Positions 41,791-55,400 of a stretch of 64,000 nucleotides of DNA are shown one piece after another. Numbering within the stretch: the stretch's first letter is position 1; every line of letters begins with the position of its first letter. This DNA is from Bedellia somnulentella. Taxonomy: Eukaryota > Arthropoda > Insecta > Lepidoptera > Bedelliidae. The position numbers and the translations under genes were made by a program. Location of the stretch: positions 8,413,912-8,477,911 of the forward strand of contig OY755196.1 in NCBI GenBank assembly GCA_963576735.1, written 5' to 3'. The notes beneath the pieces are model-generated. The model saw nothing but the letters and a program-made list of their open reading frames with translations, was not told the origin of the DNA and did no database searches.

Positions 41791-44700
41791 CTGTAATAGA
41801 AAAAATATAACTGAAATATTCTATGAAATAAATTAAATCTAATGTCTAACAAATGTTCTTGGTAAGGTTGTGAGAATAATATTATAAACATACGTTTTAT
41901 TTTCGCATACTCCTAAACACCTTCAGGGGGTTCACAATTTTATGATATAAATAAATATTTGATGTAATACAACTTATATTTTGCTCATAAATAAAAGATG
42001 TTATTAAAGGAAAGACAAATTTCTTTCCTTTAATAAAAAGAAAAAGTGTCGAAATTTTTCTTTCCTTTAATAACATCTTTTATTTATGAGTAATAATCCC
42101 CACATGAGGAATTCATGTCAAAAAATATTAAATTATATTTTGCTGTTATATTCATTTGTTTCGACTAATTAAAACTTAGTAATGTGGGTTTCCATATGAT
42201 TTTTTCCCTCACCGTAAACTATCATGATATTGGAACAGCACATATGATTTGAAAAAGAGACAAGAGAAACGGCAATGGTAAATGATATATTTAAGAGTTA
42301 GTAAATAAATCATCTAATACTGCATAAAAGCGTTGTGTAATGTAAGCTAAAAATACCACAAACCCATTACTTCCCCAAGGTGTAGTAAGTGTAGTTTTAA
42401 GTAATTATTCAGTGATGCGTTTGGAGACCAATTTTGAATAACCATAATTTCACAATCTTTTCCCTCCTCAACTTCCAAAAGTGGCTGAGACATTTATAAT
42501 ACATTGGCTCTAGTTACGTTTTTTGGGATTTTATCCGTGAGTACATATATGAACTAAATGCACAAATGTATGTACTAAATAAATTTGCATACCTATAACG
42601 TGCACCCCTTGCAGAGTAGCGAGGTAGAAATCTTCATAACTATCGACGAAACCTTTGTAATATTCCAAGTTGATGCTCTTCTTGACGATGCCTTTGATCC
42701 GTAGTTTGCTGTACAGGACGCTCTTGAAGTCACCCGGCAATGGGCGCTTTGAGAAGATCTGAGAACAAATTTAAGAGATAAATATATATTTCTGCTCACT
42801 CATTGAGAGTATGGATGAAAGTGAACTGGCGAAAGAGATATATAGAGCCAATGTGGATGGTGTTGTTAGTAAAAGACGGCCACGTAAGACGTTTTAAAAT
42901 CAAATTTAAAACGTACTTACAAAGGCGAAAGTCTGAAGTGAAAAGAATAAAAGAAAATGTATGAGAAAAATAATAAATGTGAGAAAAGCAAGAGAGATTT
43001 GTTAGGATCGTGCAAAGTAACGATCGATACTCTCTGCCTACCCAATGGGCAAAATAACTATCATGTGTTAAAGGATATAAAACGGTTAAAGGTTAAAGGT
43101 TTTAAAACCAAATTTAAAACGTACTTACAAAGGCGAAAGTCTGAAGTGAAAAGAATAAAAGAAAACGTATGAGAAAAATAATAAATGTGAGAAAAGCAAG
43201 AGAGATTTGTTAGGATCGTGCAAAGTAACGATCGATACTCTCTGCCTACCCAATGGGCAAAATAACTATCATGTGTTAAGGATATGACAGAAACTAAAAA
43301 TCTACATTGGCAGACATTTCTGAGATTACGGCCTAATCCTTACCGGACGCTTGAAAGCTCTCGAAAATATTAAGTAACTTTACTTATATTCTCAGTCCTG
43401 ATATTTATATATGATACTCAGGGAACTATTTAAATCTCTTTCGTGAGCTGCCAGACCAGTTTTATTGGTCTAACAGACTCCCAGATACTCTTTTAGGGTC
43501 GCTATGAAGATGAGTGTCGGGATTAAAATTCACATTGTTTCATAGTATTAATTAGCCTCGACCTCGTTTTTAAACATACCTACCTACTTTATATTTTAAA
43601 TTGATAAAAGACATCAAGCTAAGCAACTTTGCCTATGGAGCGCTTATCTAAAATATTGACATTTTCAAAATAATTAATAATTAAAAAGTGTCATTGCCTA
43701 GATCAAACTGGGAAAGTATGGTGAGTTTCTTAGCCTAGGCTAAAATAAAATAAATAAGACATCTGGTCAAGTCACAAGTTTTTAGGTATTTTGCTTAGTT
43801 TTGTGTCTTTAATCGATTTAAAATATAATAAGGGTATGTTTTAAAAACGAGGTCTAGGCCAATTATGAGTAATACATAATTTGTTAAGTTTGTGGCGACC
43901 GCTAGAAGACGAACTCACTCGCATACTAGCAGCGTCATAAAAAATCGTACATCGCGGTATCGAAATGTTTCTCTAGCTAAACATAAATACAAATTCTAAG
44001 TTGGTACACAGCAGGGTGTACTGGCCAGTATATCTTTGCTATTCCCACAAGTATATTAAATAATTTGGTTTTCACTTTTTGGATTCGTACGTTTTCTTGC
44101 ACCACGGCGAGTCTTTGTGCCTATTACAATAGTGAAAATTACAGGTCGTTTGACACTTCATCTTATGAGGTACATTAAAATAAGTTAAAGTTAAAAATGA
44201 ACGTATATTTACCTTAATATTTAGTTGATTGTGAATATTTAGCAAATTCTTTGTGATATTCAAACCAAGCGCCTGAAAAAGAACGTTTACTGTAAATATA
44301 ATTCTACAAAGCTTTTTCTTGAAAACCAGAATATTATTGTCACCTGATATTCAAAGTACCCACAATTTGCTCGGACAGTGTACTCACGTGAGAGGGGGAT
44401 TTTGTACGAATACATTGTCACATGACTAAGAATAACTCAGCGATGTGAGTTTCATCACAATGCTTTCGCTCACCAATAACAACCAACATAAATTTATCAC
44501 ACTTATGTCTATAAAATACACATTTGGACAAACTCCGGATTTGAACTCACGCCTCGCTGCATGATAGGTGGTTCGTATCCCCACTGAGCTACCACGGTTG
44601 TATTATACTATACTTCAAAATTATTATGAAGGAAACTCAGTGCAAAACGGTAACTCTATTCATAAACTATTTCTCTAAACGACGTTATAAGCTTTTAAAA

Positions 44701-47700
44701 ATATGCCTGAAAGAATTTACCTTTAACCTTAAAAGATTTTAGGTTTGATAATTCTAATATTGGCGAACAATGTCACTACCCCTTTCTACCCCTAATTGTC
44801 GTAAGAGGCGACCAAGGGTATTGGGGCTTTTGAGTGGATTTTTGGGCGATGTGGCTGGAGACCCATCACCAACAATCTCTATTTTACCATCTTTTACCCT
44901 TCTTAGCTTCCAAAAGTGGCTGAGGAATTCCTTAGCTCTGTCTACTTCTTCTAGGGATTAATAGCCGCGAGTGTATGTATGTATGAAAATTCTACATTAT
45001 TATAGCGATTACTTATAAACACGATGGTTACAAATTAAAATGTCAAATTTTGATGTACATATTTACTTAAATGCAATTATAGTACAAAATTTAAGAAAAC
45101 TATCTTATTGTAACTAAGAAGGAGCGGGGTTTGCCTGGCAAAGTTATTAAATTACTTAAAAGGTAACCCCAGCCTTTTCATCGTTGATGTAATACTAGAA
45201 ACTACACTAAAAAATGATTATGATTTTATATTGACATTAGATATATTTACTATAAAACTACTTACATTGGTAATTCCATCAAGAATTCCTGCTTCTAAAA
45301 CGGCTTTTTCTTCCGGAGTAGCTGTCTTCGGGTCCGGGATGCAACCGCTTACCTTTACAATTTAAATTATATTATTCAATATATATTATGTTGTGTAGTG
45401 CCGGCTTAGAATGTCATTACCACTTATTTCCCACGAGTGTCGTAAGAGGCGACTAAGGGTATACGGCTTTTTAAGTGGTTTTTGGGCGATGCGGACCAAC
45501 GATACTTAATTTCTACAATCTTCTCCTATATCAACTTCCAAATGTGGCTGAGGAGTTTCTAGCTCTGAAAGGCTACCCCTTTTTGGGATTTATGGCCGTG
45601 AGTATATCTTTGTATGTATTATAGTTACATGGGCGGTAATCGTGACAGATTTCCGCACTGAGCCAGGCATGTCAGGCCATTGTGCATGGACCAAGCGGTA
45701 ATTTCTCCCAGCCTAATTCCGTCCAGAAGGCGAGTAGCATTTCCATGTAAGATAGCCGTTGTAATCTTGATAGCTATCAGGTCTATAATCTTTTCACCGA
45801 AACAAGTTAATATAGCGCCCTCTCACTCTTGAATCTGTATACAAATGAAAAGTACAGATGACCGTCATTAACGGTCAGTGGGTGTAAACAATCGCTTAGA
45901 AATGTAAAGATGCATCCATAAGGCTCGTTCGGTACTGCTTAGACGTACGTGTGACAATATAGACTAGCGAGCGGCCGTCAAAAAAGAACATCTGAACGCG
46001 CCCTTGTTCTCTTATCTTTAACCAATCACGTGCGATCTGCTTTATCCCGTACTAACTTGTTTCGGTGAATAGACTATAGAACAGTATTGAGTGAGTGGCA
46101 TGCTTTGAATACATTTAGGAAGAAAAATGGGTATTGGGTTTGTGCATATGGTGTCATTGATCAAACTTACCTCCGATGTAGTTCAGACCACAAATGCGGT
46201 TTGCCCTGATCCACGGCTCTTGAATCAGACCAATACTATTGATTGCTTTATCCAGCACTGTGCGTAGCCGTTGTCGCTTGAATGTGCTGGATATGGTCTG
46301 GAGGGGGAAACATTTTTAAGGATCTCCCCCTCTAGCTCCTCATCCAGGTCAAGCTCTGAGAATGCCCTGGGCGATGAAGTAAGCATGGCCTCGGCCATGA
46401 TTGCATGCCAGCCGATTGAGCTGAGCCAAGGTCTCTTGGAGAGCCTCCGGCCTTGGGATCGTGCTAGCTGACTGGTCAACTGGGGTCTCTACGGGTGCTT
46501 TGGGATTGGGCGGTGTATCGCTAAGTTGCTTCCTCCCTACTATACACTTAGTGTACACCGACCCGAATCCAAAAGCGATTCGGCAATCACGGAGAAGCAG
46601 CTTTTCCACCTCATCAAGTAAGTCTAATTATAGGAAAGTGCACTTCTTCTCTCCAAGGTTATTTAGTTAGTATTCCGATAGCAAGAAGCAATAAATATAT
46701 GTTAGTTTCCTCGCTACAAGGTTAGTCCTTTAGGTTAGTTACAAGCCAAACACATCCCTACATCAATGATCGGAGATTGTGTAACGTCAGCGAATAAATT
46801 CGTCACGGAGTGTTTATTGCAGGAATGGTAACCAAACTCATAAAGAGGTACATTCCAACTAGAATTCTAAATCCAACAGATAAAGATGTTTACGGACTGC
46901 CTCCGTGATCTCGTGGTCAAGCGCTTGGCTTCAATTAAGGAGGTCTCGGGTTCGATCCCCGGGGGGTAAACTCACAAATTTAATTTGTAAGATTTGACCT
47001 AGTTTGGATATGATTGCAGGCTTGAATCCCTAAAATTAAGATGATTCCGTGCTCCGGAGGACACTTTAAGCCGTCGGTGCTACTATCACGGCAGTAGGCG
47101 TAAGTCTCCAACCTGCAATTGGCTAGCGTGGTGGACTGTGGGCAAATCACCCTATATAGGGTATGCTCGAACCCCTTGGTGGGGACATATATGGGCTGGG
47201 AGAGGAAGTTAAAATAGATTTCTTTCGTAAATAGTTTATGATTTACAACAATATTTCGATGTTTGTAGTTTTAATAGAAATAAAATAAAACCAGAGAGAT
47301 AAAACTTTGTTTAATTTATTAAGTTTATCATCATATTTGAACAAAGATGAAACGATTAGCATACAGATGATTTGTGCTAAATACGCGGATGTTTTTCATT
47401 TACCGTTTTACATTTATTTTTAATCTATTAGAACATACTAATCAATTATAAAAAAATGCATCACCAGTTCATATAAAATCTTATAGATTACCACACGCAT
47501 TAACATCAGAAGTACTTTAACAGATTCAAGACACGTTAGATAATGATATTATTGAGGTATCAACATCTGAGAGGTCCAGTTCAGACAGATAATTTACGAG
47601 AAAAGAAATGGAGACTTGTAATAGACTAAAGACAGCTAAACTACAATATTCAGGACATTAAATATCCACTACCGAACATTACAATGATTTTAGAATTCTT

Positions 47701-49380
47701 ATCACATAGTATATATTATTCTCCATTAGATTTATGCCGATCTTATTAGTTTGCCGTGTAGTGCCGGCTTAAAATGTCACTATCCCTTTCTACCCACGGG
47801 TATCGTAAAAGGCGACTAAGGGTATGGAGCTTTTTAAGTGGTTTTTGGGCGATGCAGTTGGAATCCCATCACCAACGATACTATTATTTCTACCATCTTG
47901 TCCCCTATCAACTTCCAAATGTGGCTGAGGAGTTGCTAGCTCTGAAGCTCTGGCTATTCCTTTTTGGGATTTATGACCGTGAGTATATGTATATATGTAC
48001 TTATCACCAGCTTATGTCATCAGAACCGTCACTCCACGAATCATCAGCGAGGCAAGCGGATTGTTCGATGCGCTTGCCACGGCTCCCGCGAGGTGTGACA
48101 CGATGGTAGCGGGTGTCGTCGAAATCCTGAGCGGGATTTTTGCCACCAGATCCCAATTCTGACCCCCCAGCAGCACTAGGCTTCGCCGGTCCCACAATTG
48201 AAGCATTCCCGCAAAGGACTTGGCTCAAGTCCTTTCGCAAGGCTTGGGGTAGAGAGCTATCTCCGCCACAGGCTAACCGGCGCTTTTGAGCTTTGACTGC
48301 GCGACGATAAGCGCCGCTCTTGTGGTTTCTACGGCGGGTTCTGCCCTGGATGGGGCCTTTGGGGCTTTCGTTGCCTCCCTCGCGCGTTTGGCGACTGCGT
48401 GGAAGGCAAGTATCGGGCAAGGTTTTGGGGTGAGACTCCTTAGCCTGCTTCAAAGGCACGGTTTCCTGAGTGCCATACCAGTGTCCCGGGTTGCAAGTCG
48501 GGGCCACTGCGTAAGACGTCATCTTCTCTTCAGTCTTCCAAATCTAAATTATACATATAATTGTATTTTTTGTATTACTTTCTATTAGATTACACAAAAA
48601 AAATGCTTTAGAATGGATTGACCGATTCTATTAATATTTCGGTTAGCATTCGTTTACAACACGATATGTCTGTGAATTGTTTTTATGGATTTTATTTACG
48701 TAAATCAAATATATAAATAAATCTAAATATAATATATTGGATTGAATCAGGCGTTACTTTGCGGAAATCCATAGCAATACTAATATTAATAAATTTCTTC
48801 GCTTAATTCCGCTAAATAATACCTGCAGTCTTCATGCAACATGCACTGTGCACTCGGTGGTCAGCTGCCGAACTGTCTACTAACTGCTCGTCAATGACTC
48901 GTGTTGAGTCGAAACGCGTCGCATGTTTGTGGTTGCCTGTGGTTTTCATTGCGGGTGTGTGTGTGGTGCATTGTCTGCTTTTCGATTTCTTGTAAGTGGG
49001 AGGGCGGGCGGTGCACAGTGCATGTTGCATGAAGACTGCAGGTATTATTTAGCGGAATTAAGCGAAGAAATTTATTAATATTAGTATTTCTAAATATAAT
49101 GTAAAACAATGAATACTTACCAGTTCTTTAATTTTCTGCAACTCCTGGTCGAGAGCTAGACTCATGACGTCATTTAACTCGACAGAGCCATCTTCATTTC
49201 GTTTCGTGAACTTCGACATGTCCACTGAAATACAATGTAAAATGTACTTTTAAGTTAAATTTAATTTAGGTTTAATATCAAATTATATTATTATGTTCAT
49301 ATTATTATAGCTGTGTAGTTTCGACCTAGAAGAGATTTCCCTATTTTTTCCCGTGGATGTTCGTAGGAGTCGATTGATAT

Positions 49381-49417
<37 letters not shown>

Positions 49418-52400
49418 AGATAATTAAAAATATTTTTAACATCAGTTTTAAATCATATGAGGCGGTTATTACGGTTAGAACTAGATAAAAGTATACGATA
49501 GAATTTAAGTGCAAAAGAAATGGCTGTTTATACCATGCGATAACTAGTTAAAATGTTACTAATGCTAGTTATGCTGAGAACTATAGAATTTTGACAATAA
49601 ATAAAAATAATAGCATGTGGTTAATACATGGTGGTGATGTATCAATCATTGATTTAATGTACTTTATATGCAATATCTTTGAGTTCAATTTAATTTGTCT
49701 GTAGTAAGGAGGCTTTAAAAAGTAGTCAGAAAATTTATTTTTCACAATAAAGAAACAAATATTTTTTTAACAAGAAAAGATTCAATTGACTGACTAATCC
49801 GTTGCTTCGGAAGGAGGAAGAAGCAACAAAGAAACTCCTTCCATTCAAATTTTAATTTTTTTCAAAATATATATTGAACTATTTTGGATTTAACACATTT
49901 TTACGACCTAATTTCGATGTTCTATACGACCAAACCAAACGCTAGTTTGTACATAATTAAACTAAATTGTCCATAAAAAAACCAATTACATAACGTGGGA
50001 AATTATGGTCACTTACCGTCAATAATTTCCTTGTTAGGTTTGTAAAGTTTTTGAGGCTTTTTAGGAAGCGGCGGCGGCTGTTTGGGCTTTTTTGCACCCT
50101 TTGCCTTTGGTTTCGCCTGTTTGAGGTCTGTACCACTAGGAGCGTTCTTAACAGCATCAGGGTTCTTCAATACCGATTTAGATCCATCTTCACCTTTGAA
50201 AGAGGAAAATTACGTTCTATTAAATTAATTACACTCTCAAAATTATTGTTCACGCGTGGCAGAGGTACTAATACACCTAAAATCACGTGTCATTGTCACC
50301 TGGTACTCAGAAATACACATTTTGATTGGACAGTACTAACGATATAGGGAGCAGGCCCATCGCCGTTTTGTACGAATACACTGTCGCATGACTAAGTTTG
50401 CTTATGCATGGCAGCGAATTTTGGGCGTAGCAGAAGAGACATGAAAGTAGAGTTAATGCAATAGAGATGAGGTCCCTCAGAAATTTTTGTAATGTTAGGT
50501 GATATGATTCAGTTAGAAATAGCGAGATTCGTGAAAAATACGGTGTGAAAGATGATAATAAAAAAAATTTAGAAAAAGGAATGTTAAGATTGTTTGGGCG
50601 CAAACAGGGAATGGATGGTAATAAATTATATAGCCAATGCGGATGGTTATGTTGGTAGAGGAGGACCACGGAGGACACATTTGGACCAAATAGCGAGTGT
50701 GCTTAAAATAGCAGGCGTCCGAAGTATGAAGAATAAAATAGCATGTGTGAGATGATTGATAGATGTAAACGAAGCTAGAGAGGTTTGTCAAGATCAAAGT
50801 GGCGATCGATAGGCTCTGCCTATCCCAATGGCAACTAATAGCGTGAGTATGCATGTATGACTAAGTATATCTTAGACATGTGGTATTTTTTGTGGGTTAT
50901 CTTGTCATCTCTAACCTTTATCAGCCTTGATATATTAACCACACATATGACATTACAAAAGGCACATTAGTGCAGGCCCGACTCAGGATTCGAACTCGCG
51001 TCTCGTGAATGAGAAGTAGTGGTTTTTCCACTCATCTATCACGATTGCTGGAGTACTTAATTGATGTAACAAATATATTTAGGCCAAACAAAATACAATA
51101 ATACGAATTATATATTCTATTATACTGCTAAATATAAGAGGGTAACAACTAGGCTGTAAGGGGGACCATTCTGAACAACTTTGGGAAAAGATGGTAAAAT
51201 AAAGGTTGTTGGTGATGGGTCTCCAACCGCATCGCCCATAAATCCCTTAAAAGCCCCCATACCATTAGTCGCCTCTTACGAACACCCACCGGAAGAAACG
51301 GGGTAGTGATATTTTAAGCCGACACTACACGGCATACTTACACTCCCGCTCATTATTCCCATTGGGGTAGGCAAGGGTCTTTGCAAGAACGTAACATCAT
51401 ATACTAAGATCAGAAAATACAAGTTGGTCGTTCGTTAAACGTTCAGAATGATCTCACTAACCAACCCCTTTTAGCTTGTTATTCCCCCCCCCCCCCTTTT
51501 TACACATATTCATATGAAATATGTAATTACCTTCACAGCTTAAGTCAGAAGCAGCAGTTTTAGCGATTTTTGAAGGCACGCTATCAGGCTGCTCTGTAAT
51601 GTAAAAGCAAATAATTTAATTTCACATAGATTATATAGAAAAACATATATTTGTCGCTCAAAACTCATAATTAGGTATTTTCTTCTTTTATATAGCTTTT
51701 ATGGATGAGTTTGATTATCTTTATCAAGGCCATTTATTAGCGTTTAACATTTTTGTATTATTATTTCATTCATTCATTTATTCCAAACATCGAAAATAAA
51801 TTTAGGAAACTTTTTATTCTTCATTCTTATTTATCGTTGCATCGTTGTTTATTTGGTTTAAAGGACAGAAATTCATTGCATAACATTATTATAATCTTTC
51901 ATAAGAAGTATTAGAATAAACAAACATTTCTCAATATTTTAATTAATCTATTGTTAGGTGAGTATTAATGTTTTAATCAAGCGATTAAGCAAATTAATTA
52001 ACTGGCGCTAAATTGTATCTGTAATATTCTCTTGAATTCTCCTTCATTGAATGAGTTCCTTGGATGAATGCATTCATCGATCATTTAAATTATGAGTGAT
52101 TTCACTCCACATGTGTCCTGACTGAAAATCAGTGTTGTGTGTAAAACACACAACAATAAGCTAAGGCAGAACCTTTTCACATAGTTAAATTTATATATTT
52201 TTTATCATTTGTTTTTGTTTTTATGTCTTTTTATAATATTAATGTTTAAGTAAACTGTATATTAGTTAGTAGTTCAAATGTAAATAAATGTCTCTTTTTC
52301 TTCTATTTCACACAACAGCTTTAAGCGTCGATACTTAAGAATTTCAGTTCCAATTTGAAGACCTAAAATACCTCAAGGAGTAACGTGTAAAAACTTGAGC

Positions 52401-55400
52401 AGCTTTGCTTATATCCATGTATTCTCTTATCATAAAGCTATAAGGTCCAGTTAGACATATGAAATAATCTAATCTTCAAAATTCTAAAATAATCTTGTTA
52501 AGTATCCGGCACAGAATTTCATGTTTTATTCAAGTTCCATTTAACTGTTTTGCTGTCAATCCAAACAAGGCAATAAAGATGAGTCTCAAATAGACCAGTC
52601 TTAATAATGATGCCCCAAGCTTCTACAATATAGAGAATTGTAATACTTTAGATAAGTCATGAAAAACTGATGTCCAATATCGTTTAGGGTAACTATAGTA
52701 GTTTTATCAGAAGGTTTATTCAAAGAAAGCTTTGAAGAGGTTATAACGAATTAATTCCGTTTGCTTTTACTTTTATCTTCTCTTTTTTTAATTCGTTTTT
52801 ATTAGAATAGCTTAAATGAATTATGAGAAAAAGCGAATTTTAAATCTCCTAACACAGACAGGTGTTGTATATCTTTTCATCTAATGTGAAGACGATTTTT
52901 GTTCTACTTTTTTTCACAGGTCCATGCAACTCTCTTCGCTCCCTTTTGTGAAAATAGCACATTGATTTGGTTTATTACATAGAAAATTCATGTATCAGAG
53001 TAAATAACCTAAAAACCATAGGCTTATAGTCAAAGGCTCCGTTTTTGATAGCTATGTTCGGACTAATGTCATATATAAGTGTGTATTATATTGTTAAATA
53101 CTTCGTTAAGTTTAGTACCTCTTGCCATGTCTTTGTTTTTTTTTTCTGATGGACCCATTTTTCTAGGGGCTTGCGTAATCTGGGTAATTTGTCCGTATAT
53201 ATTTATCTTGTTATTTATTCATTTGTTTTTATGACATTTTAAATATATTTTTTCCAATCACTGCAAATTGTAGTTGAAGTTGGCTGTAATGGTAACCCAT
53301 TTTTGACGCACGATCACGCCTTCAAAATCTTCGTAGTTATCAACAATGTATTATCTACTAGCTGACCCGACAGACTTCCTACTGTCGGATTTGATTATGA
53401 CAAAACTTTAGGCGTTCGTTCCGGCACTCTTGGTTCAATCTGGCGTGATTTATAAATCAAAACTTTTCGCGATAAAAATTATCCTATTTGATAATTTATT
53501 TATTTATTTATTATTGAGTAAAACAAACAGCACTTAATCTATTAACAAATATTTTTAAATATAACAATTTATCGTGCCAATTATATGTTTCACAAATTAC
53601 ATTAGATAAACTGAGCATTTATTTGTAACAGAAATAAGTATGGACAAATAAAATAGAATTATTTCTCTAATGTGTGTTTCATGTGTGTTTGTGTGTGTGT
53701 GAGAGTGTGTGTGTGTGTGATTATGTGTGTTAGAACTTTAATGGGCATGAAATATATAGTATTGGACGTTTCCATAATACTTATCAAGTAGTTCCTTAAT
53801 CTGGGTCATTATCTAGCATTCCGCTAAATTTCATTCATATACATTATGTACTTGAGAAGCCTTTTCGCCTCAAACACACAAACATCCAAACATCTAAACT
53901 TTCACATTTATAATATTAATAGGATATCCGCAGTTGTAGCGCGCTTGTCTGTGTACCGACAAATCTCGTTGTTCAAAACAGCTTTCTCACCGTTAGCAAG
54001 TCACCTTTGATAAAGTTGATTTTTGTTTTTCTTTTCTTACATACTTTATATTGTCAATATTCTTTACATTACTTTTATTCAGTAGGTAAGTTTTCTTAGA
54101 TTTTGTATGAATTCATCTCTGATATTTATTTTGTTTTGTACGTTACAATTGTTGTAAACTCAAACTTTTAAGTCGTATCACTGGCCCCCACGATACAGGT
54201 TAGGCCTAGTGTAGGTGCCACCAATATTAGCAATCATGTAAACACGGTAGATAATATTGAAAATTGTGGAATTCAATAAAAATATTCTCATTCATTTCTT
54301 AGCAATCTCTTTCACACTTCAAAAGTATCGTGTATCTTTATCTCATTTTTAACAAACGAGCCCACGATACAATAACAAAGGTTGTCCCGATTGTTTGACA
54401 ATGTGACCAGTAAGTAAGTGTCACCAACGTGACATTTTCTCCCATAATAACATACTTAGCGTATTATATTAGAAATTAATAATCAAATAAAGACACTTCT
54501 TGCGGCTGTTATATGGTGGAACCGTAGTCTTTTCTCTGAATATTAGTATGCTTAAATATTAAGTAACTTTTCGTCGCTGAATATGTATATAGCTTCATAT
54601 CCATATTTGCCTGTTTCTTCAACAATTTTCCAATAACTTCCAACTTCTAAATTATTCTCTTTAAGACCACCATGCCGTTTATTATGATCATGGTCACATC
54701 TATAAGGCTGCTTTCTTTACAATTCCTCATAAACATTAAAAAGCGAACAATTTAGAGAAGCCGCAATATTAAAAATTATTTTGTTTACACTGAAGTCTAT
54801 CTTGTTGCTCTTGAACTGATAAAAACGTATACGTATAAAAATGCAAAAAGAATGTAAAACTATTACAGTCGACTTGGTTTTCCGAGGAATATCCAAAATG
54901 CTCGTAATACAGTAACATCAAATTACCGCCCAAAAACCGCTGATAGCTTTAATACTAATAAATATTATTGGCGATATAAAACGTATTGAGATTCGATTGT
55001 ATTCGTACTATAAAATAAATTAACCTTACCTGTAGCCGGTCTTTTTCTTTTCTTCTGAATGGCTTTTAACACTTCTTCATAAATTTCATCCTCATCTTTT
55101 TCAGTGTACGTCGTTTTATACTTGCTATTAATGTCACACAAAGGTCCAAATTTTTCACCGAATTTGAGGAGAATTCTCAAAAGTGTAAGACTGAGTTCCT
55201 CGCAGATATATTTGAAATCTTCATTATTGGGTCTCATATTTTTCCTTATGAGGATCCTTTTCCTGATTTCGTCGATCGTTTGCTTGTACTTTTCTTTGAT
55301 AAGATCCTTTTGTGTCATCGGTTTCGCTTCCTCACGCTTTGAAGACACACGACTGCCCTTTGAAGTGTCTAAGATATTGATAAAACCTTTGTTAGTAATT

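Noticed and set aside
46271..46670. Plus-strand frames over the LINE G fragment
   Set aside because: Antisense to the endonuclease-like translation, without supporting motifs.
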